A stretch of DNA of 64,000 nt from Marivibrio halodurans. GTDB lineage: Bacteria > Pseudomonadota > Alphaproteobacteria > UBA8366 > Aestuariispiraceae. Of this stretch, positions 17,604-26,692 are shown piece by piece. The position numbers and the translations under genes were made by a program. The stretch lies in contig NZ_JAGMWN010000004.1 of NCBI RefSeq assembly GCF_017963645.1, forward strand, positions 248,001 to 312,000. Direction: 5' to 3'. The first letter of the stretch is position 1. Every line of letters begins with the position of its first letter. The notes below the pieces were generated by a model, which saw only the letters and a list, made by a program, of their open reading frames with translations, made no database searches and was not told the origin of the DNA.

Positions 17604-17666
17604 AGACCTCTAAGCTTTCGTCAAGAGGCCCAAATCCTAGCGATAAAAAAGCTGCGGGAGAGAACG

Positions 17667-18947
17667 ATGCTTTCCAGGGAAGAAAACGATCTTCTCACGC
17701 TCGTCGAAGATGATGCGCCCATGGCCAAGCTGATGCGCCAGCACTGGGTTCCGGTCTGCCTGTCGGAGGAAGTCACTGAGCCCGATGGTACGCCGCTTTT
17801 GGTCGAGGCTCTCGGCCGGCGCTATGTCTGCTTCCGTGACACCGAAGGTCGCCTGGGCCTCCTGAACGAGCTTTGCCCGCATCGGAAAGCGTCACTGGTG
17901 TTCGGGCGCAATGAAGATTGTGGTCTTCGTTGCCTGTACCATGGCTGGAAGTTCGACGTTGAGGGCAACTGCGTCGGCATGGCGTCCGAGCCGGAAGCCG
18001 AGAAGATGATGGGCAAGGTTAAGAACCAGTCCTATCCGGTGCGCGAATGCGGCGGCTTCGTTTGGGCCTGGCTGGATACTGAAAGCGAGGCTCCGGAGTT
18101 CCACCGCCCTGCCTTTTCTCCCGACGACGATACCCCCGTTTCGATTCTGAAGATGCGGATTCCGGCGAACTGGGCGCAGATCATGGAAGGCCAGATCGAT
18201 AGCGCTCATTCCTCGTCGCTGCATTCGTCGGACATGGTTCCGGCCAAGGTTCCGGGCGCCGGGGCGGATGATAATTCCTGGTACCGCCCGTCCACCGACA
18301 AGTCGCCTCGAATGCAAACCGAACGGACGTCCTACGGCTTCCACTACGCCGCGATCCGTAAGCCGATCAAGCAGGCTGCGCGGCAGAATTATCTTCGGAT
18401 TACGGAGTATATCGCGCCGTTTACCGCGCTGATCCCACCGAACAACAACTACAACGTCGCGACGGTCATCGTCCCGATCGATAACGAGACCAGCCATTTC
18501 CACTTCATTGCGTGGGGCGGCGAGAAGTGCCCCGCGACGGAGCAGTGGCGGAAATTCACCCATACCCAGAAAGGCATCGACGTCGATGACCGCTGGGTGC
18601 CGGTGCGTTGTCTGGAGAACAACTTCCTCCAGGACCGTCAGGCGATGAAGCTTGGCGACTTCACCGGCGTCGAGGGCATTCCCAATCAAGATCTGGTGAT
18701 GTGGGTCTCGATGGGCGCCCGCGTCGATCGCTCCACCGATTTCCTCGGATCGTCCGATCTGGCGATCGTCGAGTTCCGCAAGCTGATGAGCGAAGCCGCT
18801 CAGAAGGTGGCGGACGGCGACCCCGCTATCGGGACGACCGAACCGCGTGTGCCGCACACCTCGATCTCTTCCAAGGAGGGTGTGTATCCGAAGGAAGTGG
18901 ATTGGCGGACGCTTGACGACGAAAAGACCGCTGAAGCCGCCGAATAG
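17667..18947 (+). CDS. pht3: Phthalate 4,5-dioxygenase oxygenase subunit (Rieske)
   Basis: A 426-residue Rieske non-heme iron oxygenase. The [2Fe-2S] ligands are C70/H72 in ELCPHR and C89/H92 in CLYHGWK. The mononuclear-iron facial triad begins with D178, H181 and H186 in QIDSAHSSSLHSS, the type seen in phthalate dioxygenase (single alpha subunit). There is no beta-subunit gene nearby, as expected for the class. GGGAGA precedes the ATG. It hydroxylates phthalate to the cis-4,5-dihydrodiol with electrons from the divergently encoded reductase. A strong hairpin follows the stop. Confidence 0.92.
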   Translation: MLSREENDLLTLVEDDAPMAKLMRQHWVPVCLSEEVTEPDGTPLLVEALGRRYVCFRDTEGRLGLLNELCPHRKASLVFGRNEDCGLRCLYHGWKFDVEGNCVGMASEPEAEKMMGKVKNQSYPVRECGGFVWAWLDTESEAPEFHRPAFSPDDDTPVSILKMRIPANWAQIMEGQIDSAHSSSLHSSDMVPAKVPGAGADDNSWYRPSTDKSPRMQTERTSYGFHYAAIRKPIKQAARQNYLRITEYIAPFTALIPPNNNYNVATVIVPIDNETSHFHFIAWGGEKCPATEQWRKFTHTQKGIDVDDRWVPVRCLENNFLQDRQAMKLGDFTGVEGIPNQDLVMWVSMGARVDRSTDFLGSSDLAIVEFRKLMSEAAQKVADGDPAIGTTEPRVPHTSISSKEGVYPKEVDWRTLDDEKTAEAAE

Positions 18948-18954
18948 ACCGGTT

Positions 18955-18986
18955 CGACGGCCGCCCCTTGGGAGGGGCGGCCGTCG
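18955..18986 (+). terminator. Strong GC hairpin after the oxygenase gene
   Basis: CGACGGCCGCCCC (18955-18967) pairs perfectly with GGGGCGGCCGTCG (18974-18986) around a 6-nt loop, starting 7 bp after the oxygenase stop. No T-tract follows, so it may be a partial terminator or an mRNA-stabilising 3' structure. It would make oxygenase mRNA more abundant than the downstream aldehyde dehydrogenase and pca mRNA. Confidence 0.6.
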
Positions 18987-19065
18987 ACGCCGCATAAGAT
19001 TCCACTACGAATAAGAAGCGCCGAAAAGGCGCGCGCCCACTGGGCGATCGTTATGGGAGAGGGAG

Positions 19066-20559
19066 ATGCCCGAGAGCGCCGAGCGCGCAGACGCTACACG
19101 TCTGCCAAACTTGAAAACCGAACAATTCGTCGCGGGTATTTGGCGCGAAGGCTCCGGGCCGGAGCGTCAGATCAAAGCGCCTTACGACGGCTCCCTACTC
19201 GCGACAATCAAGGATGCGGGCAGACAGGAACTGGGCGACGCGGTCAAGGCGGGGCGAGACGCTCACCGCGCTTGGTGGCGTGCAGGGCCGGGCGCTCGTG
19301 GAGCTACGCTTCGTCAGGCGGCTAACCGGCTTCGAGAAAACGCCGATGAACTGGCGCTCATCGACGCCCTTGATTGCGGCAACCCTCTAAAAGGCATGAA
19401 GTTCGATGTCGCGCTGGGCGCGACGCTTATCGACTATTTTGCCGGTGTGGCTGCGGAAGCGAAGGGGGAAACGATCCCCCAGCGCGACGGAAAAATCACA
19501 TATGTCCGGCGCGACCCCGTAGGCGTCGTCGCACGCTTGGTCGCCTTCAATCATCCGCTCATGTTCGCCGCCGCGAAGATGGCCGCCCCCTTGGCCGCGG
19601 GTAATGCGGTCATTGTGAAGCCGTCCGACGAAACGCCTCTATCCGCTCTGCGGATGGCGGCTCTCATCGAAGATCTGTTCCCGAAAGGCTTGCTGTCGGT
19701 CCTGACCGGCGGCGCTGAACTGGGCGCTGCCATTTGCGGTCATGAAGGGATTTCGGCCGTTGGTTTGATCGGAAGCGTCAACACCGGCAAGGCCGTCCTG
19801 CGCGGAGGCGCCGATACGCTCAAGCGCACGCAGCTTGAGCTCGGCGGAAAGAACGCGCTCGTTATCTGCGAAGACGCGGATGTCGATGCAGCGATCGCTG
19901 GAGCTGTGAAGGGAATGAACCTTGGCTGGACCGCGGGCCAGTCGTGCGGGTCTACGAGCCGAATTCTCGTTCACGAAAGCCTCCACGACCGTGTCGTCGA
20001 GGGAATCGCGAAAGCGTTCTCCGATATCCAATTGGGCGACCCGACTGACGAGAACACCGAAATGGGCTGTCTCTCGACGAAGGCCCAGTACCAGAAGGTC
20101 ACTAAGTACATTGAGCAGGCGCTTTCTGAAGGTGCCGTGCTCGCAGCCGGTGGGGACCCGCAAGGCGTCCCTTCGGATGGGTTTTTCGTGCGGCCGACGC
20201 TCTTCAGTGGCGTGAAGCCGTACATGAAGATTGCGCGTGAAGAAGTCTTTGGGCCGGTGCTCTCGGTCCTTTCCTGGCGCGATGAGAGCGAAATGCTCGA
20301 CGTCGTCAATGGATTAGACGTGGGACTTACCGCGTCCGTTTGGACCGAAGACCTCAACACGGCAATGCGCCTGACGGATCTGATCCAGGCTGGGTATGTC
20401 TGGGTGAATGATTCGAGTGACCACTATCTCGGCGCACCGTTCGGCGGCGTGAAGAACTCCGGAATAGGCCGCGAAGAATGCCTAGAGGAGTTGCTCGCGT
20501 ACACCGAGCAGAAAACGGTCACGATCGTTCCGAAACAACATGACCCCAATAAACAGTGA
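19066..20559 (+). CDS. NAD(P)-dependent aldehyde dehydrogenase
   Basis: A 497-residue ALDH-superfamily enzyme. LVAFNHPLMFA replaces the usual PWNFP-type motif. The catalytic Glu is in ELGGKN and the catalytic Cys in AGQSCGSTSR, and EVFGPVLSV is near the C-terminus. GAGAGGGAG precedes the ATG. It sits between the phthalate oxygenase and its TAXI transporter, although neither the phthalate nor the protocatechuate route has an aldehyde step. It may oxidise an aldehyde from the ThDP enzyme at 12013 or from an alternative aromatic substrate; this is inference. Confidence 0.9.
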   Translation: MPESAERADATRLPNLKTEQFVAGIWREGSGPERQIKAPYDGSLLATIKDAGRQELGDAVKAGRDAHRAWWRAGPGARGATLRQAANRLRENADELALIDALDCGNPLKGMKFDVALGATLIDYFAGVAAEAKGETIPQRDGKITYVRRDPVGVVARLVAFNHPLMFAAAKMAAPLAAGNAVIVKPSDETPLSALRMAALIEDLFPKGLLSVLTGGAELGAAICGHEGISAVGLIGSVNTGKAVLRGGADTLKRTQLELGGKNALVICEDADVDAAIAGAVKGMNLGWTAGQSCGSTSRILVHESLHDRVVEGIAKAFSDIQLGDPTDENTEMGCLSTKAQYQKVTKYIEQALSEGAVLAAGGDPQGVPSDGFFVRPTLFSGVKPYMKIAREEVFGPVLSVLSWRDESEMLDVVNGLDVGLTASVWTEDLNTAMRLTDLIQAGYVWVNDSSDHYLGAPFGGVKNSGIGREECLEELLAYTEQKTVTIVPKQHDPNKQ

Positions 20560-20575
20560 GGAAGGAAACCGTTTC

Positions 20576-21565
20576 ATGAAACTCAAGGCAATCGCCCTTG
20601 CGGCTGCGGCCAGCATCGGCATCTCGGTTGGCGCAGCCAACGCCGAGCCCGTCAACCTGACGCTGTCCGGAGGTAACCCGGGCGGCCTGTGGTCTCTTCT
20701 AGGCGCGGGCATGGACCGGGCTGTGAAGGCTGCGGACTCGGACTCGGTCATTACGTACCAGGCCACCGGCGGCGGCTTCGCCAATATCGGTCTGCTTGGC
20801 GCCAACCGCACGGATCTCGGCATGGTTCACGATGCCGAGGTCAAGCTGGCGCTCAACGGAGAGGAGCCGTTCCAGACCCCGATCACGAACATGATGGCCA
20901 TCGGCTACATGTATAACTGGGCCCCGATGCACTTCTTCCTGCGGCGCGACATCGCCGAGGAGTACAACATCGACAGCCTGGATGACATCGCGACCTCGGG
21001 CGCGCCGATCTCGATCGGCATCAACCGCTCGGGCAACATTACTGGCAACGTCGCGCTGTTCATGCTCGCCGAGGCGGGGCTCGACGAAGCGACGCTGACC
21101 GGTAACGACGGCAGTTTCGTTCGCGCGGGCGCTAACGAGCAGGGTGATCTGATGCAGGATCGTCGCATCGATATGGCGACAAACGGCATCTTCATCGGCC
21201 ACTCGTCCTTCCGTGCGATCGATGAGAACGTCGATGTCGTCCTGCTGCAGATTCCGCAGAACGTCATCGAGGCGACGAACGAGGCGTTCGGCACCTCGGC
21301 CTACACCATCCCGGCAAACAGCTACTCCAAGCAGCCCGAGGCCGTGCAGACGATGGCTCTTGGCGCGATGGTCGTCACGACCGAAAGCATGGCTGACGAG
21401 ACCGCCTACACGCTGGGCAAGGCGTTCGTCGAAAACATCAACGAAATCCGCAGCGTCCACAAGGCGATGCAGCAGCTGGATCCGGATCTGATGGTGAGCC
21501 AGACGGTTCTGCCGTTCCATCCGGGCGCTGAGCGCGCGTACAAGGAAGCAGGGTTGCTTAAATGA
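20576..21565 (+). CDS. TAXI-family TRAP transporter solute-binding protein
   Basis: A 329-residue protein with a Sec signal peptide (MKLKAIALAAAAS, cleavage near AANA-EP at 23). The mature part is of the TAXI class: LTLSGGNPGGLWSLLG then TGGGFANIGLLG and a conserved NPGG-type region. GAGGAAGGAA lies 6 bp before the ATG. It precedes and overlaps by 4 bp the fused permease gene, forming a two-gene TAXI-TRAP importer. From its operon position the ligand is probably phthalate or a related aromatic acid. Confidence 0.9.
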   Translation: MKLKAIALAAAASIGISVGAANAEPVNLTLSGGNPGGLWSLLGAGMDRAVKAADSDSVITYQATGGGFANIGLLGANRTDLGMVHDAEVKLALNGEEPFQTPITNMMAIGYMYNWAPMHFFLRRDIAEEYNIDSLDDIATSGAPISIGINRSGNITGNVALFMLAEAGLDEATLTGNDGSFVRAGANEQGDLMQDRRIDMATNGIFIGHSSFRAIDENVDVVLLQIPQNVIEATNEAFGTSAYTIPANSYSKQPEAVQTMALGAMVVTTESMADETAYTLGKAFVENINEIRSVHKAMQQLDPDLMVSQTVLPFHPGAERAYKEAGLLK

Positions 21566-23496
21566 GGATTAACCTCCTAGCAACGGGTCGGCGGCGCACC
21601 TTTCGGGGTGCGCCGCAAACCCTCCTTAACGTGGTGGCCGCGGCCTTCGCATGTTGGGTCATTTACGCGAATATTTTCGTCATCTCTGACCCCCTGGTGC
21701 TCGGCATTCTTTTCGTCTCGAGCATCTACACGATCATGTTCATCGTGATCGGGCACTCTCCGAGGGCGTCCAACAAACCGACGATCGTGGATTGGGCTCT
21801 GTCCGGGCTCAGCCTGGCGGCTGGCGTTTACTTCTTCATTAACGCCCAGGCAATCTCAGACCGGATCACTCTTTTGGATCCGTTTACACCTCCGCAGTTC
21901 TTTTTCGGCACCTCGTTGTTGTTGCTCACTCTGGAAGCTACCCGACGGACGACCGGTCTCGGCCTGACGGGCGTTGTCGGCGCGTTTTTGCTTTATAATC
22001 AGTTCGGTTATCTCCTGCCCCCTCCGTTCGGGCACGGCATTTCCGACTTCAATTACCTGTTGGACATCCTTGTATTCACCACGGACGGCGTCTTCGGCGT
22101 GCCGATCCAAGTGGTCGCGAGCTATGTCTTCCTGTTCGTCCTCTTCGGAACCCTCCTGGCCAAGGCTGGAGGCGGCGACTTCTTTTTCAATCTCGCTGCC
22201 TCGCTAACCGGGAGAAGCCCAGGCGGACCTGCAAAGGTCGCCATCATTTCCTCGGGTCTGTACGGTACGATGTCCGGAAGCCCGACCTCCGACGTCGTCG
22301 CCACCGGCTCGATCACAATCCCCATCATGCAGCGCCTGGGATACACGAAGCGCTTTTCCGGCGCCGTCGAAGTCGCGGCCTCCACAGGCGGGAGCATGAT
22401 GCCCCCCATCATGGGGTCCGCAGCGTTCATCCTGGCGGAGTATACAGGGACCCCATATCGAGACATCGTATTGGCGGCAGTGATACCGGCCCTTCTCTAC
22501 TACCTGGGCGTCTTCCTTCAGGTACACCTCCGGTCCGTTCGCTACGACCTGCGGCCTTACGAGGATGAGGTTCAGCCTTTATCTCAAACCCTCAAGGAAG
22601 GGTGGCCGTATCTTATCCCGATCGCGCTGATCATCGGCGTTCTGGTCGCTGGCTTCTCGCCGGTCATCACCGCCGGCGTCGGCGCCTTGGCGGTCGTGGT
22701 TTCGAGCATGCTTACGGCCCGCACGAGGATGTCGCCGCGCGATATTCTCGAAGGCTTGGCGGAGACGACCCTTCGCATCCTGCCGGTCGCGGGCGCCTGC
22801 GCGGCTGCGGGCCTTGTCATTGGCGGCCTGTCGATGACCGGCTTGGGCATGAAGGCCGCGAACGTCATCCTGGAACTGTCCGGAGGCGCCGTCGTTCTGA
22901 CCCTTATCATTGCTGCGGTGGTCACGATCATCCTGGGCCTCGGAATGCCGACGCCGTCGGCCTACATCCTCGCCGCGGTGCTCGTCGGTCCGGCTCTAGC
23001 CAAGCTTGGCTACCCGATCCTCGAGAGCCACATGTTCTTGCTGTACTACGCGATCCTGTCCGCACTCACGCCGCCAATCGCCGTGGCGGCACTGGCAGCG
23101 GCGGCAATAGCGGACGAAGACCCAATCGTCATCGCGCTCAGCGCCGTTCGATTGGCTGTTATCGGCTTCCTGATCCCGTTCGTGTTCATCTGGAATCCGG
23201 CCATCCTTGGCCAGGGCGACGCGTACGAAGTCGTCATGGCGATTCTCGGCAGCATATCAGCGGTCTGCGGTATCGCCGTTACCTTTGAGTGGGCAAAATT
23301 CCCAGGCGGAAGCGCCGTCGCATGGCCTATCAAGCTCGCCTTGGTGGCATGTGGAGTTATGGCGGTCACCCCGTTCACCGTCGTCGCGCTCATCGGAATG
23401 GCGGTCTCGGCGGTTCTCCTGATTGGCACGTACATGTACTCCAGACGCTTCGCGGAGGAGGCGAAGCGTCGCTCAACGAATGAGACGGTGGCATGA
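21562..23496 (+). CDS. TAXI-TRAP transporter fused 4TM/12TM permease
   Basis: A 644-residue integral membrane protein combining the DctQ-like and DctM-like parts in one chain, as TAXI systems do. The first four hydrophobic helices lie within about residues 20-130. The DctM-like core has GGSMMPPIMGSAAFILAEY and LGLGMPTPSAYILAAV, the two repeat motifs typical of TRAP large subunits. It is coupled by ATGA overlaps to the binding-protein gene before it and the pcaC gene after it, so uptake and ring degradation share one transcript. Confidence 0.92.
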   Translation: MRINLLATGRRRTFRGAPQTLLNVVAAAFACWVIYANIFVISDPLVLGILFVSSIYTIMFIVIGHSPRASNKPTIVDWALSGLSLAAGVYFFINAQAISDRITLLDPFTPPQFFFGTSLLLLTLEATRRTTGLGLTGVVGAFLLYNQFGYLLPPPFGHGISDFNYLLDILVFTTDGVFGVPIQVVASYVFLFVLFGTLLAKAGGGDFFFNLAASLTGRSPGGPAKVAIISSGLYGTMSGSPTSDVVATGSITIPIMQRLGYTKRFSGAVEVAASTGGSMMPPIMGSAAFILAEYTGTPYRDIVLAAVIPALLYYLGVFLQVHLRSVRYDLRPYEDEVQPLSQTLKEGWPYLIPIALIIGVLVAGFSPVITAGVGALAVVVSSMLTARTRMSPRDILEGLAETTLRILPVAGACAAAGLVIGGLSMTGLGMKAANVILELSGGAVVLTLIIAAVVTIILGLGMPTPSAYILAAVLVGPALAKLGYPILESHMFLLYYAILSALTPPIAVAALAAAAIADEDPIVIALSAVRLAVIGFLIPFVFIWNPAILGQGDAYEVVMAILGSISAVCGIAVTFEWAKFPGGSAVAWPIKLALVACGVMAVTPFTVVALIGMAVSAVLLIGTYMYSRRFAEEAKRRSTNETVA

Positions 23497-23894
23497 GTAA
23501 AGCGCCTAATTCGAACACACGCTTCAGCGCAGGGATGGACGTGCGCAGATCCGTTCTGGGAGATGCGCACGTCGATCGCGCCGAAGCGAAGAAGACCGAG
23601 TTTGATGAGCCCTTCCAAACACTCATCACCGAGGGGGCCTGGGGAACAGTTTGGGCGTCCGACGGGATAACACCTCGAGAGCGCTCGATGCTGACCCTCG
23701 CCTTGCTGGCCGCGCTTGGAAACTTCGATGAGATCCCGATGCACATTCGAGCAACCGCTAGGACCGGGGCGACGAAGAAAGATGTACAGGAAGCCTTCCA
23801 GCACGTTGCGATCTACGCTGGGGTTCCTCGGGCTAACCACGCTTTGAAGCTTGCCAAGGAAACCTATGCGGAAATGGAGAACGAACAGCAATGA
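23493..23894 (+). CDS. pcaC: 4-carboxymuconolactone decarboxylase
   Basis: A 133-residue CMD-family protein converting gamma-carboxymuconolactone to 3-oxoadipate enol-lactone. Typical segments are GITPRERSMLTLALLAALG and the later HVAIYAGVPRANHALKLAKE, which contains the conserved His/Ala region. The length equals that of stand-alone PcaC. It overlaps the TRAP permease and pcaH genes by 4 bp each. Confidence 0.92.
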   Translation: MSKAPNSNTRFSAGMDVRRSVLGDAHVDRAEAKKTEFDEPFQTLITEGAWGTVWASDGITPRERSMLTLALLAALGNFDEIPMHIRATARTGATKKDVQEAFQHVAIYAGVPRANHALKLAKETYAEMENEQQ

Positions 23895-24637
23895 CCGCCG
23901 CACTGCCTAAAGGTGGGAGCGCCCCGCTGATCCCGCGCGACAGAACGGTTCACCCGGTTCCGTTCGACCCTGACTACAAGACCAGTGTGACCCGCTCGCC
24001 AAAGTACGCGCTCCTTGCGATGGAGAGCACGCCGACCGAGGAGACCGGACCCGTCTTCGGTCACGATCTGCTCGGTCCTCTAGACAGCAATCTGATCCTC
24101 AATTTCACCCGGGGGGAAAGCCCTGCCGTGGGCGAGCGCATCCTCGTTCACGGTCACGTCCTCGACGAGAACGCCCGGCCGGTTCGCAACACGCTTGTCG
24201 AAATTTGGCAAGCGAATGCGGGCGGCCGCTATCGACATATCAAGGATACCTATTTCGCGCCGCTTGATCCTAACTTCGGCGGCTGCGGACGGACGATCAC
24301 GGACGAGGAGGGGCGGTACCAGTTCCTCACCATTCGGCCCGGCGCCTATCCCTGGCCGAACCGCGGGAACGACTGGCGGCCGATGCATATTCATTTCTCG
24401 GTCTTCGGGAGTGGGTTCGGTCAGCGCTTGATCACGCAAATGTACTTCGAGGGGGATCCCTTGATTCGCCATTGTCCGATCGTCGCGACTGTCAAGGATC
24501 GCTCGCATATCGACCGTCTTGTCGCCCCCTTGGACTTCAGCCATTCGAAGCCTCATGACTTCTTGGCCTACAAGTTCGACATCGTGCTGCGCGGTCGGCG
24601 TCAGACGTTCTTTGAGAATAAACCCGAGGGCATGTGA
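23891..24637 (+). CDS. pcaH: Protocatechuate 3,4-dioxygenase beta subunit
   Basis: A 248-residue subunit carrying the Fe(III) site of protocatechuate 3,4-dioxygenase, which cleaves the ring between the hydroxyls to beta-carboxymuconate. The expected ligands are visible: Tyr in GGRYRH, Tyr in RPGAYPWPN and the two His in RPMHIHFS. The N-terminus YALLAMESTPTEETGPVFGHD matches PcaH. It overlaps pcaC by 4 bp and is followed after 1 bp by pcaG. Confidence 0.95.
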   Translation: MTAALPKGGSAPLIPRDRTVHPVPFDPDYKTSVTRSPKYALLAMESTPTEETGPVFGHDLLGPLDSNLILNFTRGESPAVGERILVHGHVLDENARPVRNTLVEIWQANAGGRYRHIKDTYFAPLDPNFGGCGRTITDEEGRYQFLTIRPGAYPWPNRGNDWRPMHIHFSVFGSGFGQRLITQMYFEGDPLIRHCPIVATVKDRSHIDRLVAPLDFSHSKPHDFLAYKFDIVLRGRRQTFFENKPEGM

Positions 24638-24638
24638 G

Positions 24639-25238
24639 ATGGTCCAAAAACTCAATACGCTGCAAGAGTCTCCGTCTCAGACCGCGGGTCCGTTCGTTCA
24701 TATCGGGACGGTCCCGACCTATGCCGGTCTCGAAGGGGTCTATGCCACCGAACTGGGACAGTCCACGGTCTCCGACGGCGCCAAAGGCCAGATCATCGAA
24801 ATTTCCGGCCGCATTATCGACGGCGCCGGCGGTGTGATGCGGGACGCTCTCTTCGAGGTCTGGCAGGCGGACTCGCAGGGGCTCTATGCGGGTCAGGATG
24901 GTGCGGATCCGAACGTCACGGGCTGGGCGCGGGTGTGCGCCGACCCCGAAGACGGCAAATGGACGCTGAAGACCGTCAAGCCGGGGCGCGTCTCCATGCG
25001 GGACGGCCGGATCCAGGCTCCGCATATCGCGATCTGGATCGTTGCACGCGGGATTAACACCGGGCTGCAGACCCGTATTTACTTCAACGACGAGGACAAC
25101 TCGGCCGACCCCGTCCTTGGTCGAATCGAGCACAAGCACCGCGTTGAAACCTTGTTGGCCCAGAAGCAGGCCGAGGGTCGCTACGAGTTCGATATTCGGC
25201 TCCAGGGCGAAGGCGAGACCGTCTTCTTCGACATGTAG
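24639..25238 (+). CDS. pcaG: Protocatechuate 3,4-dioxygenase alpha subunit
   Basis: A 199-residue alpha subunit, partner of PcaH. SQTAGPFVHIG near residue 13 is the usual PcaG start region. FEVWQADSQGLYAG and APHIAIWIVARGINTGLQTRIYFND (quoted in part) match the intradiol dioxygenase fold. The iron ligands of the beta subunit are replaced here, as normal for PcaG. The ATG at 24639 follows the pcaH stop by one base. A small hairpin covers its stop codon region. Confidence 0.94.
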   Translation: MVQKLNTLQESPSQTAGPFVHIGTVPTYAGLEGVYATELGQSTVSDGAKGQIIEISGRIIDGAGGVMRDALFEVWQADSQGLYAGQDGADPNVTGWARVCADPEDGKWTLKTVKPGRVSMRDGRIQAPHIAIWIVARGINTGLQTRIYFNDEDNSADPVLGRIEHKHRVETLLAQKQAEGRYEFDIRLQGEGETVFFDM

Positions 25239-25252
25239 GGCATGGCCCTACA
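25234..25252 (+). repeat. Small perfect hairpin at the pcaG-pcaI junction
   Basis: TGTAGGGC pairs with GCCCTACA around a 3-nt ATG loop. It includes the pcaG stop codon (TAG). It may modulate pcaG/pcaI coupling or mRNA processing. There is no T-tract, so it is unlikely to be a terminator. Confidence 0.4.
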
Positions 25253-25292
25253 GCCGTCGCTTCTTCTCCTCCTGAATGAGTTGGACAATCGC

Positions 25293-26015
25293 ATGAACAA
25301 GAAAATTGCCAGCATCGCCGATGCTGTCGCGGACATCCCCGACGGCGCGACGATCATGATTGGGGGCTTTGGCGGCTCGGGTAACCCTATCGAGTTGATA
25401 CACGCGATGATCGATCGCTTCCGCGAGACGGGCAGTCCGAAGGATCTTACCCTCATCAATAACAACGCGGGTAACGGTCGCATCGGTATCGCGGCGATGA
25501 TCGACATCGGGATGGCGCGGAAAATCATCTGCTCCTTCCCGCGCTCATCGGATCCGCGCGCCTTCACGGAAAAGTATCAGGCGGGAGAGATCGAACTTGA
25601 ACTCGTCCCGCAAGGCACGTTGGCGGAGCGAATTCGAGCCGGCGGCGCGGGCATTCCGGCTTTCTACACGCCGACATCCTACGGCACCGAGCTGGCCGAG
25701 GGTAAGCCGACGGCTACCTTCGACGGTAAAAACTATGTCCAGGAGCGGTGGCTGAAAGCCGACTTCGCCCTCATCAAGGCCGAAGTTGGCGACAGCTACG
25801 GCAATCTGACGTACCGCCTCGCCGCCCGTAACTTTAGCCCGTTGATGTGCATGGCGGCCGACCGGACGATCGTTCAGGTCAGCTCCTTCGTCGAGCCGGG
25901 TGGGATTGATCCCGAGACGGTGGTGACGCCCGGTATCTTTGTCGACGCCCTGGTCGAAGTGCAAAAGCCTCAGCAGGAAGAGGTCCTTATCCGAGCTGGA
26001 GAGAGCTACGTATGA
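25293..26015 (+). CDS. pcaI: 3-oxoadipate CoA-transferase subunit A
   Basis: A 240-residue alpha subunit of the CoA-transferase that makes 3-oxoadipyl-CoA from succinyl-CoA. GATIMIGGFGGSGNPIELI (about 20-38) is the CoA-binding GGFG signature, followed by LTLINNNAGNG. I chose the ATG at 25293; an earlier in-frame ATG at 25242 is in the hairpin loop. It overlaps pcaJ by 4 bp. Confidence 0.94.
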   Translation: MNKKIASIADAVADIPDGATIMIGGFGGSGNPIELIHAMIDRFRETGSPKDLTLINNNAGNGRIGIAAMIDIGMARKIICSFPRSSDPRAFTEKYQAGEIELELVPQGTLAERIRAGGAGIPAFYTPTSYGTELAEGKPTATFDGKNYVQERWLKADFALIKAEVGDSYGNLTYRLAARNFSPLMCMAADRTIVQVSSFVEPGGIDPETVVTPGIFVDALVEVQKPQQEEVLIRAGESYV

Positions 26016-26692
26016 CTGATGGATTGAATAACGCGCAGATCGCCTGGCGCGCAGCGCAAGACATCGAAGATGGCGCATACGTCAATCTCGGTATCGGATT
26101 TCCGGAGATGGTCGCTTCCTATGAAGTGGAGGGGCGTCACGTCACCTACCACACGGAGAACGGCGTTCTCGGCTTCGGACCGGCGCCCGAACCTGGGGAG
26201 GAGGACTGGGATATGATCAACGCCGGGAAAAAAGCGATCACGCTGAAGCCGGGCGCCAGCTTCTTCCATCATGCGGACAGCTTCGCGATGGTTCGTGGCG
26301 GTCACCTGGATGTCGCAATTCTCGGCGCCTATCAGGTGGCGCAGAATGGCGATCTCGCCAACTGGCGCGCTGGCTCGAGGGCCGTACCGGCGGTGGGCGG
26401 CGCGATGGACCTCGTTCATGGCGCGAAGCGCCTCGCCGTAATCACGACGCATTGCACGAAGGATGGAAAGCCGAAGCTGGTCGAGGAATGCACCTTCCCG
26501 CTCACCGGGCTGGGGTGTGTGACGCGCGTCTACACCAGCCACGCCCTCGTCGATATCGAGGATGGCCGCTTCCTGCTCCGGGAGAAGCTACCCGACATAT
26601 CCCTCGATGACCTTCAGGCGATGACCGGCGCGAAGTTGCATATCGACGGTGATGTCGCTGGCCTGAACGCCCCGGTGCTCGACCATGCTTGA
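26012..26692 (+). CDS. pcaJ: 3-oxoadipate CoA-transferase subunit B
   Basis: A 226-residue beta subunit. The catalytic Glu lies in the TENGVLGFGP motif near residue 50, preceded by YVNLGIGFPEMV. The HHADSFAMVRGGHLDVAILGAYQV region is typical. It is coupled to pcaI by an ATGA overlap and overlaps the thiolase gene by 8 bp. Confidence 0.95.
   Translation: MTDGLNNAQIAWRAAQDIEDGAYVNLGIGFPEMVASYEVEGRHVTYHTENGVLGFGPAPEPGEEDWDMINAGKKAITLKPGASFFHHADSFAMVRGGHLDVAILGAYQVAQNGDLANWRAGSRAVPAVGGAMDLVHGAKRLAVITTHCTKDGKPKLVEECTFPLTGLGCVTRVYTSHALVDIEDGRFLLREKLPDISLDDLQAMTGAKLHIDGDVAGLNAPVLDHA

Noticed and set aside
20560-20575. Earlier ATG at 20540 for the TAXI binding protein
   Set aside because: It would put 12 hydrophilic residues before the signal peptide and overlaps the aldehyde dehydrogenase end. 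The ATG at 20576 has a strong GAGGAAGGAA site.
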